DNA of 64,000 nt from Iamia sp035575815 (lineage in GTDB: Bacteria > Actinomycetota > Acidimicrobiia > Acidimicrobiales > Iamiaceae), in contig NZ_DATLXO010000120.1 of the NCBI RefSeq assembly GCF_035575815.1, positions 1-64,000 of the forward strand, given 5' to 3'. Below the pieces are notes generated by a model that was not told the origin of the DNA, ran no database searches, and saw only the letters and a program-made list of their open reading frames with translations. The position numbers and the translations under genes were made by a program. Below are positions 25,657 through 34,085 of this stretch, in pieces (within the stretch, counting starts at the first letter, position 1; every line of letters starts with the position of its first letter).

Positions 25657-26670
25657 ATGCCCCCCACCAGCCGCCAGGTCGTCCTCGCCACCCGCCCCTC
25701 GGGGATGGTCGACGAGGAGACCACCCGCCTCGAGACCGTCCCCCAGCCCGAGCCCGGACCGGGCGAGGCCCTCGTGCGCGTGCAGTACCTCTCCATCGAC
25801 CCCACGATCCGCACCTGGATGGACGATGCCCCCGGCTACCTGCCCCCCATCGAGATCGACGCCGTGGTCCGCAGCGGTGGCATCGGCGAGGTCGTAGCCT
25901 CCAACAGCGACAGCTACGCCGTCGGCGACACCGTGTTCGGCATGCTCGGCTGGCAGGAGCACGCCGTGGTCGACGAGGGCGGCAACACCGCCCAGGTCAT
26001 CCCCGACGGCGTTCCGCCCACCGAGGCGCTCAGCGTCTTCGGCGTCACCGGCATGACCGCCTACTTCGGGCTCCTCGACGTGGGCCGGCTCCAGCCCGGC
26101 GACACGGTGGTCGTGTCGGGGGCGGCGGGTGCGACCGGATCGGTCGTCGGGCAGGTCGCCCGCATCAAGGGCGCCGGCCGGGTGGTGGGCATCGCCGGCG
26201 GACCGGAGAAGTGCGCCTGGCTGATCGACGAGCTGGGCTTCGACGGGGCCATCGACTACAAGAACGACGACCTCGGCGCCCGCCTCCGCGAGCTGTGCGG
26301 TGACGGCATCGACCTCTACTTCGACAACGTCGGCGGCGAGATCCTCGACACCTGCCTGGCCCAGCTGGCCATGCGCGCCCGGGTGGTGTGCTGCGGCGCC
26401 ATCTCCGCCTACAACGCCCGGGGCGAGGCCCACGGACTCACCAACTACTTCAGCCTCATCACCAAGCGGGCCCGCATGGAGGGCTTCTTGATCCTCGACT
26501 ACCTCGACCGGTTTCCCGAGGCCCAGATGGAGATGTTCGGTTGGGTCGCCGACGGTCAGGTCCGCCACGCCGAGCACGTCGTCGAGGGCCTCGAGAACGC
26601 CCCCGACGCGCTGAACCTGCTCTTCACCGGTGGCAACACCGGCAAGGTCGTCGTCGCCCTCGGCTCCTGA
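25657..26670 (+). CDS. NADP-dependent medium-chain oxidoreductase
   Basis: A 337-residue zinc-free MDR enzyme of the prostaglandin reductase/CurA type: LSIDPTIRTWM, VFGVTGMTAYFGLLD, nucleotide loop SGAAGATGSVVGQ, VVGIAGGPEKC and YFDNVGGEILD. Such enzymes reduce alkenals or enones with NADPH. ATG 25657 gives the usual N-terminus; longer openings upstream are repeat-derived. It is convergent with hisA. Confidence 0.93.
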   Translation: MPPTSRQVVLATRPSGMVDEETTRLETVPQPEPGPGEALVRVQYLSIDPTIRTWMDDAPGYLPPIEIDAVVRSGGIGEVVASNSDSYAVGDTVFGMLGWQEHAVVDEGGNTAQVIPDGVPPTEALSVFGVTGMTAYFGLLDVGRLQPGDTVVVSGAAGATGSVVGQVARIKGAGRVVGIAGGPEKCAWLIDELGFDGAIDYKNDDLGARLRELCGDGIDLYFDNVGGEILDTCLAQLAMRARVVCCGAISAYNARGEAHGLTNYFSLITKRARMEGFLILDYLDRFPEAQMEMFGWVADGQVRHAEHVVEGLENAPDALNLLFTGGNTGKVVVALGS

Positions 26671-26683
26671 TGACGACCGCGAT

Positions 26684-26735
26684 CCGTTCTGGGCCACAGA
26701 TCGGCCACCCGTGTCCGGTTGGCGGCTCAGAACGG
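26684..26735. terminator. Hairpin between convergent oxidoreductase and hisA genes
   Basis: CCGTTCTGGGCC (26684-26695) pairs with GGCTCAGAACGG (26724-26735), 12 bp with one G-U on the plus strand and a 28-base loop. Its position between two converging 3' ends fits a bidirectional terminator. Confidence 0.5.
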
Positions 26736-26772
26736 GCACGGCTCGGCCCGGGCCTCACCTGCGATGAAATGG

Positions 26773-27507
26773 TCAGGCGGTGCCGGCGGCGGCGAGGGCG
26801 GTGTCGATCGACAGCGCCCCATCGTAGAGGGCCCTGCCCACGATGGCGCCGGCGAGCACGCGGTTGCCGGCCTCGAGCGCAGCGAGGTCGCGCAGGTGCT
26901 CGGGGGTGCCCACGCCGCCGGAGGCGACCACGTCGGTCTCGACCTCGGTGAGCAGCCGCTCGTAGGTGTCGAGGTCGGGTCCGGTGCCCACGCCGTCGAC
27001 GTTGATCTGGGTGACCACGTAGGCCGCGAACCCGGCGTCGTCCATCTCGGTGGCCACGTCGAGCAGCGTGCGGCCCGAGCCCTCGGCCCAGCCCCGCACC
27101 GCGACCTCGTCGCCCCGGACGTCGAGACCCAGCACGACCCGACCGGGGTGGCGGGCGGCGAGGGCCCGGGCCCAGGACGGGTCGTCGAGGGCCGCGGTGC
27201 CCACCACCACCCGGGCCACGCCGGCGCCGAGGAGCTCGTCGGCCGAGGCGTCGTCGCGCACGCCGCCCCCGGTCTGGATCGGGGTCGACACCGCGGCGAC
27301 GACGGCGGCGATGACGGGCCGGTTCACCGGCTCGCCGGTACGGGCCGCGTCGAGATCGACCACGTGGATCCACGGGGCGCCGGCGTCGGTGAAGACCCGG
27401 GCCTGGGAGACGGGGTCGTCGCCGTAGACGGTCTCACGGGCGAAGTCGCCCTGGGTGAGGCGGACGCACTGCCCGCCGCGCAGGTCGATGGCCGGGTACA
27501 GGTCCAT
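26773..27507 (-). CDS. hisA: ProFAR isomerase
   Basis: A 244-residue TIM barrel: LYPAIDLRGGQCVRL (catalytic Asp), WIHVVDLDAARTG, TPIQTGGGVRD, VVTQINVDGVGTGPD (second Asp) and DVVASGGVGT. A separate trpF is present, so it need not be the bifunctional PriA of mycobacteria. Its ATG overlaps the hisH stop by one base (TGATG). Confidence 0.96.
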   Translation of the reverse strand: MDLYPAIDLRGGQCVRLTQGDFARETVYGDDPVSQARVFTDAGAPWIHVVDLDAARTGEPVNRPVIAAVVAAVSTPIQTGGGVRDDASADELLGAGVARVVVGTAALDDPSWARALAARHPGRVVLGLDVRGDEVAVRGWAEGSGRTLLDVATEMDDAGFAAYVVTQINVDGVGTGPDLDTYERLLTEVETDVVASGGVGTPEHLRDLAALEAGNRVLAGAIVGRALYDGALSIDTALAAAGTA

Positions 27508-28184
27508 CAGCGCGTCTCGCCCGGCCCGGACGCGACCGCCGGCGTCGACCGGCACTCGGCCACGTAGCCGGCGAGCAGCGCCAAACCGCTGGCCGAAGAC
27601 TTCTCGGGGTGGAACTGGGTGGCCCAGCACCGGCCCCGGTCGACCATGGCCACGACCGGGCCGCCGTAGTCGCACGTCGCGGCGACCAGCTCGGCGGGCG
27701 CCTCCACCGCGTAGGAGTGGACGAAGTAGACCCACGCGGGGTCGGCCAGCCCCGCGGTCGGCTCGGGGCGGCGGGCCCAGTCGAGCACGTTCCACTGCAT
27801 CTGCGGGTGCTTGACCCCCTGCGGCAGGCGCCGGACCCACCCCGGCAGGGCCCCGAGCCCGGCGACGCCAGGGGTCTCGTCGGAGCCCTCGAAGAGCATC
27901 TGCATGCCGACGCACACCCCGAGGAACGGCGGCCCGCCGGCCACCGCATCGACCACCCCGGCGGCGGCCACCTCTGTCAGCCCGGCGGCGGCCAGGGCCT
28001 CCATGCACCGTCCGAACGCCCCCACGCCCGGCAGCACCAGGCCGTCGGCGTCGGCGATCAGCCCGTGGTCCGCGGTGAGGCGCGCGTCGGCGCCCACCTT
28101 CTCGAGAGCCTTCTGGGCCGAGCGCAGGTTCCCGATGCCGTAGTCGAGGACTGCGATGAGCGGGCGCGCACCGTCGACCACCAC
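27507..28184 (-). CDS. hisH: Imidazole glycerol phosphate synthase, glutaminase subunit
   Basis: A 225-residue class I amidotransferase: AVLDYGIGNL, nucleophile Cys in FLGVCVGMQMLFEGS, YFVHSYAV and the His-Glu pair in WATQFHPEKS. It feeds ammonia to HisF, whose gene is 4 kb away rather than adjacent. The GTG start overlaps the hisB TAG (TAGTG). Confidence 0.97.
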   Translation of the reverse strand: MVVDGARPLIAVLDYGIGNLRSAQKALEKVGADARLTADHGLIADADGLVLPGVGAFGRCMEALAAAGLTEVAAAGVVDAVAGGPPFLGVCVGMQMLFEGSDETPGVAGLGALPGWVRRLPQGVKHPQMQWNVLDWARRPEPTAGLADPAWVYFVHSYAVEAPAELVAATCDYGGPVVAMVDRGRCWATQFHPEKSSASGLALLAGYVAECRSTPAVASGPGETR

Positions 28185-28792
28185 TAGAGGGTGCCCTTGG
28201 TCGACGGCACCCCACGGCCCTCCACCCGCACCGCGTCGCGCAGGCAGCGCGACACACCCTTGAACATCGCCTCCAGCACGTGGTGGGTGTTGCGGCCCGA
28301 CCGCTTGGTGACGTGCAGGGTGATGCCCGCCGAGGTGGCGAACGACTGCCAGAAGTGCTCGGCCATCTCCGGGTTGAACGGCGGGTCACCGAGCGGGAGG
28401 ACCTCACCGAAGGCCACGTCGAAGACCACGAAGGGCCGACCCGACAGGTCGAGGGCCACCTCGACGAGGGCCTCGTCGAGGGGGTACAGGCCCGACGCGA
28501 AGCGCCGCACGCCCTCCTTGTCCCCCAGGGCTTCCCGGAACGTCTCACCGAGGAGGATGCCGACGTCCTCGACGGTGTGGTGGCCGTCGACGTGCAGGTC
28601 TCCGGTGGCGTCGAGGGCCAGGTCGAAGCCGGCGTGACGGCCGATCTGGTCGAGCATGTGGTCGAAGAACGGCAGTCCCGTCGATGCCGACACCTCGCCC
28701 CGGGGGCCGTCGACGTCGAGCGTGATCGAGATCGCCGTCTCCTTGGTCGTGCGCTGGCGGCTGGCGGCGCGGGGGCCGAGGGCGGCGGTCAT
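28184..28792 (-). CDS. hisB: Imidazoleglycerol-phosphate dehydratase
   Basis: The 202-residue IGPD has STGLPFFDHMLDQIGRHAGF, HVDGHHTVEDVGILLG and FNPEMAEHFWQSFA, with the His-rich metal sites of the family. It is monofunctional, without a phosphatase domain. ATG 28792 overlaps hisC by four bases and gives a normal-length product. Confidence 0.97.
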   Translation of the reverse strand: MTAALGPRAASRQRTTKETAISITLDVDGPRGEVSASTGLPFFDHMLDQIGRHAGFDLALDATGDLHVDGHHTVEDVGILLGETFREALGDKEGVRRFASGLYPLDEALVEVALDLSGRPFVVFDVAFGEVLPLGDPPFNPEMAEHFWQSFATSAGITLHVTKRSGRNTHHVLEAMFKGVSRCLRDAVRVEGRGVPSTKGTL

Positions 28793-29913
28793 CGGAGGAT
28801 CTCCCGGAGGGCGGCGAGGAAGCGGTCGTCCTCGTCGGTGGTGCCGACGGTGACGCGGAGGCACCCGTCGAGGCGGGGCCACGACGAGCAGTCGCGGACC
28901 AGGACCGAGTGGTCGAGCAGGGCCCGCCAGACCTCGGCGCCGGCCCGCGACGTGGGGCGGAAGAGGATGAAGTTGGCTCCCGACGGCCAGACCTCGCACG
29001 GCAGGTCGCGGAGCGCGGCCTCGAGTCGCCCGCGCTCCTCGACCAGGTGGGCGACGCGGGACTCCATGGCGGCGACGTGGTCGAGGGCCAGGATACCGGC
29101 GACCTGCTTCAGGGCGTCGAGGTGGTACGGGAGCACGACCTTCTGGAGCTCGTCGACGACCCACGAGGGGCCGACGAGGTAGCCGAGGCGCGCTGCGGCC
29201 ATCGACCAGGTCTTCGAGAAGGTGCGGGTCACGACGAGGGGGGTGTCGTCGTCGACGAGCTCGAGGGCGGACCAGGGTGCGAACTGGCCGTAGGCCTCGT
29301 CCACCACCAGCAACCCGGGCACGAGGGCCAACACCTCTCTCACGGTCTCGGGCGTCTCGACCAGGCCCGTGGGGTTGTTGGGCGAGCACAGGTAGGTGAG
29401 GGCGGGCGCGGCCTCGGCCACGACCCGGCGCACCTCGGTCACGTCGAGGGCGAAGTCATCGGCGCGTGCCCCCTCGGCGACCGTCGCCCCGGTGAGGCGT
29501 GCGATGTGGGAGTGCAGGGCGTAGGTGGGCTCGAACACCGCGACCGACCGGCCCGCCCCGCCGTAGGTGAGCGACAGGGTCTGGAGCACCTCGTTGGACC
29601 CGTTGGCCACGAAGACCTGGCCCGCATCCACGCCGTGGGCGGCGGCGATCTTGGAGCGGAGGCGAAGCGCGGCGCGGTCGGGGTAGCGGTGCCAACCGAC
29701 CTTCGTGACCGCGTCGGCGACGGCGTCGAGGAACTCCGGCGGCGGGGGGAAGGGAGACTCGTTGACGTTGAGGCGCACGTCGACGTCGACCTGGGGCGAG
29801 TGGTAGCCGGCCATGAGGGCCACGTCGGTCCGGGGGCCGAGGCGCGGGCGGACCGGCGCGCCGGCGACCCCACCCTCCGGTCTGGACGCGTCGGCTCCGC
29901 CGACACTGCTCAT
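28789..29913 (-). CDS. hisC: Histidinol-phosphate aminotransferase
   Basis: A 374-residue fold type I PLP aminotransferase: LNVNESPFPPPPEF, VFVANGSNEVLQTL, TYLCSPNNPTGLVETP, VVDEAYGQFAPW and the PLP Lys in VTRTFSKTWSMAAARLGY. An N-terminal extension of about 35 residues precedes the conserved core. Its ATG overlaps the hisD TGA (ATGA). Confidence 0.97.
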   Translation of the reverse strand: MSSVGGADASRPEGGVAGAPVRPRLGPRTDVALMAGYHSPQVDVDVRLNVNESPFPPPPEFLDAVADAVTKVGWHRYPDRAALRLRSKIAAAHGVDAGQVFVANGSNEVLQTLSLTYGGAGRSVAVFEPTYALHSHIARLTGATVAEGARADDFALDVTEVRRVVAEAAPALTYLCSPNNPTGLVETPETVREVLALVPGLLVVDEAYGQFAPWSALELVDDDTPLVVTRTFSKTWSMAAARLGYLVGPSWVVDELQKVVLPYHLDALKQVAGILALDHVAAMESRVAHLVEERGRLEAALRDLPCEVWPSGANFILFRPTSRAGAEVWRALLDHSVLVRDCSSWPRLDGCLRVTVGTTDEDDRFLAALREILR

Positions 29914-31214
29914 CGGGGTGCCGCCAGGCGACGACGGACCGACTCGGCGTGGGCCGGCAGCCCCTCGGCCTCGGCCAGCACGGCCACGTGAGGGCCGACG
30001 AGGGCCAGCGCGTCGCGATCCATGGTGACGACGTGGATGTCCTTGGTGAAGTCGGCGACGGTGAGCGCCGAGCCGAACCGGGCCGAACCGGCGGTGGGCA
30101 GGACGTGGCTGGGGCCGGCGAGGTAGTCGCCGACCGAGGCCGGCGCCCACGGACCGACGAACACGGCGCCGGCGTGGCGGATGAGGCCCACGATCTCGGT
30201 GGCGGCCTCCTCGGCGCAGATCACCTCGAGGTGCTCGGGCGCGACCCGGTTGGCCACCGCCGCGGCCTGGGCCGGTCCGTCGACCAGGGCGAGGCGCCCG
30301 CCCGCGGCGAAGGTGGCCTCGATGTCCTGGCGCCGGGGCGATGCCGCGACCTGGGCCCCGATGGCGGCATCGACCGCGTCGGCCACGGCCTGGTCCCAGG
30401 TGACGAACCAGGCGCGACCGCCGGGGCCGTGCTCGGCCTGGAGGATGACGTCGATCGCGGCGAGGTCGGGGGCGACCGAGTCATCGGCGATGACGACGAC
30501 CTCCGACGGCCCGGCGAAGGCCGATGGGACCCCGACGCGCCCCTCTCCTGCGACCTGGCGCTTGGCCTCGGCCACATAGACGTTGCCCGGCCCCACGATG
30601 ACGTCGACGGCCCGGATGGTCTCGGTGCCGTAGGCCAGGGCCGCCACGGCCTGGGCGCCACCGACCCGGTGCACCTCGGTTATGCCGGCGACGGCGGCTG
30701 CGGCCAGGGTGAGCGCCGGCACCTCGCCGTCGGGCCCCGGCGGCACGCACAGGGCGACCTCGGGCACGCCGGCGACCAGGGCCGGCACGGCGGTCATCAG
30801 CACCGTCGAGGGGTACAGGGCCCGACCACCGGGCACGTAGCACCCGGCCCGGTCGACGGCCTGGGCCCGGCCGGTGATCAGGATGCCATCGCGGGAGTAG
30901 GTCGACGGCGGTCGCAGCTGGTGGCGGTGGAAGTCCTCGATCCCCGCGGCCGCCACCTCGAGCGCGGCCCGCACCTCGGGGCGCACCGAGTCGCGCGCCG
31001 CAACGATGGCCTCGGGCGGCACGCGGGTGTCGGCCACGTCGACGCCGTCGAAGCGCATCGTCAGGGCGCGGATCGCGGCGTCGCCACCGGTGCGCACGGC
31101 CTCGAGCACCTCGCGCACCGCAGCGCGGGGGCCCTCGTCGTCGGTGGCCACCGGCGGGAGGAGGTCGGCGAGCGCGTCGTCGGAGGTGCCGCGCAGGTCG
31201 AGTCGGGTGAGCAC
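29910..31214 (-). CDS. hisD: Histidinol dehydrogenase
   Basis: A 434-residue zinc enzyme that oxidises histidinol to histidine in two steps. Recognised blocks: GCYVPGGRALYPSTVLM, VGGAQAVAALAYGTETI, DVIVGPGNVYVAEAKRQVAG, FAGPSEVVVIADDS and LAGPSHVLPTAGSARF. It is the first gene of the hisD-C-B-H-A run; the short gap to a plus-strand gene at 31333 must hold the operon promoter. Confidence 0.98.
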   Translation of the reverse strand: MLTRLDLRGTSDDALADLLPPVATDDEGPRAAVREVLEAVRTGGDAAIRALTMRFDGVDVADTRVPPEAIVAARDSVRPEVRAALEVAAAGIEDFHRHQLRPPSTYSRDGILITGRAQAVDRAGCYVPGGRALYPSTVLMTAVPALVAGVPEVALCVPPGPDGEVPALTLAAAAVAGITEVHRVGGAQAVAALAYGTETIRAVDVIVGPGNVYVAEAKRQVAGEGRVGVPSAFAGPSEVVVIADDSVAPDLAAIDVILQAEHGPGGRAWFVTWDQAVADAVDAAIGAQVAASPRRQDIEATFAAGGRLALVDGPAQAAAVANRVAPEHLEVICAEEAATEIVGLIRHAGAVFVGPWAPASVGDYLAGPSHVLPTAGSARFGSALTVADFTKDIHVVTMDRDALALVGPHVAVLAEAEGLPAHAESVRRRLAAPR

Positions 31215-31332
31215 GGCAGCACGCTACCGAAGCGCAGCCACCGGGCCGCCATGGGATCGCCGGCCTGCGGGGCGCCCTCGACCCGTTGTCCGCCGGGGTC
31301 GCGTCACCCGGCGCGAGGACCACACTGGGGCG

Positions 31333-31539
31333 ATGGCCGATGCCGAGCTCCCCACCGCCGCGACCCTCAGCTCCCTGTCGTCCCAGGTCAACGACATGTT
31401 GGTCCGGGTCGGTGCCGACGCCGAAGCCAGCGACCGTTCCCCGACCGAGGGCGTGGCTGCGGCCCTCTACGACGCGGAGCGGGCCCTGCGCTCGGTGCGG
31501 CGGGCCCTGGAGCGGGCCGAACGAGCCCTGGGCGCCTGA
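31333..31539 (+). CDS. Small helical protein, unknown function
   Basis: The 68-residue product is Ala/Arg/Glu-rich and helical (ALYDAERALRSVRRALERAE), probably coiled coil. It is divergent from hisD. ATG 31333 is chosen; the frame above it overlaps hisD. No motif gives a function. Confidence 0.6.
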   Translation: MADAELPTAATLSSLSSQVNDMLVRVGADAEASDRSPTEGVAAALYDAERALRSVRRALERAERALGA

Positions 31540-31618
31540 CGGCCGGCGGGAGCATCACCCGACCAACCTGTTACCCGCACCCGACGGACCTGTTACCCGA
31601 TGGGCGGGTGAAAAAGGC

Positions 31619-31647
31619 GACGGGGGCGCCAGAAAGGCGCCCCCGTC
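31619..31647 (-). terminator. Intrinsic terminator on the minus strand
   Basis: GACGGGGGCGCC (31619-31630) and GGCGCCCCCGTC (31636-31647) form a 12-bp perfect stem with loop AGAAA. AAAAA lies 3 bases to its left, so minus-strand transcripts would read stem, GCC, then UUUUU: a classical terminator. No minus-strand gene ending here was found; it may stop antisense read-through toward hisD. Confidence 0.65.
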
Positions 31648-31850
31648 GGGCGACGCCGGGCGGCGGATCCCAGCGTCGCGGTGAACCAGGTGGCGGGAAC
31701 CTGGTCGGGAGTCATTGTAAGCGCACAGGAATCACCGTCCAGCGAAACGGCAAGCGAAACCTCGAATTTCTTTGACAGCCGATGCCGGACGGTGAGCACA
31801 CCGGAACGCGCCGGCGGCCCAGCTCGCTCCGTGCCGCTCGAAGACCGTCC
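31648..31850. other. Intergenic stretch with lower GC, no gene seen
   Basis: This part of the 465-bp gap before the LAxTG gene is visibly less GC-rich than its surroundings and has no credible coding frame. A TTGACA hexamer at 31772-31777 has no matching -10. A 12-bp direct repeat ACCTGTTACCCG lies just left of the gap's terminator. Confidence 0.5.
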
Positions 31851-31865
31851 GTCACGTAACGTGAC
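31851..31865. promoter_or_regulatory. Perfect dyad, possible operator
   Basis: GTCACGT-A-ACGTGAC is a 15-bp perfect inverted repeat 33 bp left of the candidate -35 hexamer upstream of the LAxTG protein gene. It is the right size for a dimeric regulator; the regulator is unknown. Confidence 0.45.
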
Positions 31866-31897
31866 CAAGAACACAGCACGAATTGTAGTGTGGTGCC

Positions 31898-31926
31898 TTG
31901 CATGCTCACTTAACGCGTTGGATACT
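31898..31926 (+). promoter_or_regulatory. Candidate sigma-70-type promoter for the LAxTG/glycosyltransferase genes
   Basis: TTGCAT (31898-31903) and GATACT (31921-31926) are 17 bp apart. The expected start would give a leader of about 70 bases, ending in a GAGAGG ribosome site 7 bases before ATG 32005. Confidence 0.42.
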
Positions 31927-32004
31927 CCACCGGGGGCAGCTGACAACACCCTCCGACGCCGGTGTGGGGACCCTCCCCGACGGGACGAAACGAGAGGTTC
32001 TGAC

Positions 32005-32241
32005 ATGACTGTGCAGGCAACAGGAGCAGGTGCGACGGTGGCGTCGGTGGTGGTGGGTGCGGGAGCCGCGAGCTCTGGCGGGTCGGGCGTGCGCGCCGGC
32101 GTGGGTGACCAGCTGGCGCGCACCGGTGCCAGTGACCTCTCGGTCCTCGTGGCCGTCGCGTTGGTCATGATCCTCGCCGGCGTGCTGGTTCTGGGTCTGG
32201 CCCAACGCCATCGCCGCGGCGTTCTCGACACCGGCGCCTGA
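32005..32241 (+). CDS. Mini surface protein with LAxTG sortase signal
   Basis: The 78-residue product has a Gly/Ala/Val-rich N-terminal 38 residues, then LARTG, a hydrophobic helix (SVLVAVALVMILAGVLVLGL) and a basic tail QRHRRG. This is a complete sorting signal of the LAxTG type used by actinobacterial class E sortases. A normal signal peptide is not obvious, which is odd for a sortase substrate. A good ribosome site (GAGAGG) precedes it, and the glycosyltransferase gene follows 12 bp later. Confidence 0.72.
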   Translation: MTVQATGAGATVASVVVGAGAASSGGSGVRAGVGDQLARTGASDLSVLVAVALVMILAGVLVLGLAQRHRRGVLDTGA

Positions 32242-32252
32242 GACCGGTCGGC

Positions 32253-34046
32253 GTGGCCCCGGTGCCCCAGGTGCTCGTGGACCTCGCGGCCTCCACCGTT
32301 CCACCTGATTCGAGGGCCGCGGCCGGTGAGCAACGCGCCACCCCTGCTCGGCGACTGGTTCCGGTCCTGGGGTTCGCCCAAGAGCTGGTGGTGCGGCTCC
32401 TCGTCCTGTCCTGGGCCATCACCGCCGGGTGGTTCTGGCTGTGGTGGCTCTCGCCCGAGCGCGGCGCCTTGGGAGGGTGGCGGCTCCTGACGACCGTGGT
32501 CCTGGGATGGCTCTTCGCCAACGCGTCGTACGGCTTGTTCTTCATGTGCCGCATGACCCGCCCGAACCCGGATCTCCCCGTCCCTCGGCTGCGCACCGCC
32601 ATGGTGGTCACCAAGGCGCCGTCGGAACCGTGGTCGGTGCTGGCGCGCACCCTCGACGCCATGCGCTCCCAGGTGTTCCCCCACCCCTACGACGTGTGGC
32701 TGGCCGACGAGGATCCGTCGCAGGAGACCCTGGACTGGTGCGCCGCCCACGGCGTGTCGGTGTCGACGCGATTCGGGATCACCGAGTACCACCGCGCCGA
32801 GTGGCCGAGGCGGACAAGGTCCAAGGAGGGCAACCTCGCCTACTTCTACGACACCGTCGGCTACGAGCGGTATGACGTGGTGGCCCAGCTCGACGCCGAC
32901 CACATCCCGGGGCCGACCTACCTGGCCGAGGTGGTCCGCCCCTTCGCCGACCCGTCGGTCGGCTACGTCTCGGCCCCCAGCGTGTGCGACGCGAACGACG
33001 CACGGGGCTGGACCGTCAAGGGACGCTTGCACAAGGAGGCGGCCCTCCACGGTCCCATCCAAGCCGGTTGCAACGGCGGCTGGGCTCCTGTCTGCATCGG
33101 GTCTCACTATGCCGTCCGCACCGCCGCGCTGCGTGGCGTCGGTGGCCTAGGGCCCGAGCTGGCCGAGGACTACTCGACGACCCTCTGGCTCCAGTCCGGC
33201 GGCTGGGACGGCGTGTTCGCCATCGACGCCGAAGCGCACGGGGACGGTCCCGAGAGCCTGGGCGCCATGTTGACCCAGGAGAAGCAGTGGGCCCGCAGCC
33301 TCGGCGTGATCCTGACCCGCTGGGCGCCCGGACGGCTGCGCACCGCACCGTGGCGGGCCCGTCTCCGCCTCGGGTTCGCCCTCTGCCACTACCTCGCTCA
33401 AGGGCTCATCTTCATCCTCGGGGCCGTCATCCCGCCCCTCGCCGTGGTCACCGGCGCCAGCTGGGGGTCGACCAGTGTGGTCGGCTTCTACGGCCACATC
33501 TGGCCCAGCTCCCTCCTTCTGGGCGCGATCCTCTGGTACCTCCGCCGCCAGGACCTCCTGCGCCCGCGGGCGGCCAAGCTGTGGTCGCTCGACCTCGTGC
33601 TGTTCCAGATCATCCGCTGGCCGTGGACGACCTGGGGGTTCGTGTACGGGATGTGGCTCGGCATCCGACGCCGCGCCCCCGGCTTCGCCGTGACCCCCAA
33701 GGGCCAGAGCGCCCGGTCCGGGCTCCAGCCCCGCCACCTGGTGCCGACGCTCGTGCTCGGCGTCGTCCCCGCCGCGGCCGTGGTGCTCGTCCGTCACCCC
33801 GGCAGCGCTCTGGGGCTCCAGATCATCAGCGCCATGCAAGCCATGATCTACCTGACGGTCGTCCTGGCCGTCATCATCCTCGACCTCCGCAACCAACGTC
33901 CCGGCCCGACCTCGGCGATCGATGGGGTTGCGTCGACGGTCGCGAGGTGGCGGCGCCGGCCCGCCGCAGCCCCGATCGGGGTGGCCGCCACTGTGGGCCT
34001 GTCGTTGGTGCTGTTCCGCCTGTCGGTCGTGGGCCTGACCCCGTGA
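32253..34046 (+). CDS. Cellulose-synthase-like family 2 glycosyltransferase
   Basis: A 597-residue membrane glycosyltransferase: two N-terminal helices, a GT-A domain with VWLADEDPS, VVAQLDADHIPGP and LAEDYSTT (the three Asp motifs), then TQEKQW in place of QxxRW, and about six more helices. It polymerises or extrudes a beta-linked glycan from a nucleotide sugar. The start is GTG 32253, in an apparent operon with the LAxTG protein; a GH26-like lipoprotein gene converges on it. No PilZ domain is seen. Confidence 0.9.
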   Translation: MAPVPQVLVDLAASTVPPDSRAAAGEQRATPARRLVPVLGFAQELVVRLLVLSWAITAGWFWLWWLSPERGALGGWRLLTTVVLGWLFANASYGLFFMCRMTRPNPDLPVPRLRTAMVVTKAPSEPWSVLARTLDAMRSQVFPHPYDVWLADEDPSQETLDWCAAHGVSVSTRFGITEYHRAEWPRRTRSKEGNLAYFYDTVGYERYDVVAQLDADHIPGPTYLAEVVRPFADPSVGYVSAPSVCDANDARGWTVKGRLHKEAALHGPIQAGCNGGWAPVCIGSHYAVRTAALRGVGGLGPELAEDYSTTLWLQSGGWDGVFAIDAEAHGDGPESLGAMLTQEKQWARSLGVILTRWAPGRLRTAPWRARLRLGFALCHYLAQGLIFILGAVIPPLAVVTGASWGSTSVVGFYGHIWPSSLLLGAILWYLRRQDLLRPRAAKLWSLDLVLFQIIRWPWTTWGFVYGMWLGIRRRAPGFAVTPKGQSARSGLQPRHLVPTLVLGVVPAAAVVLVRHPGSALGLQIISAMQAMIYLTVVLAVIILDLRNQRPGPTSAIDGVASTVARWRRRPAAAPIGVAATVGLSLVLFRLSVVGLTP

Positions 34047-34085
34047 GGGGTCGCCGTCCCCACCGGGGAGCGTCGTTGCGGAGGA

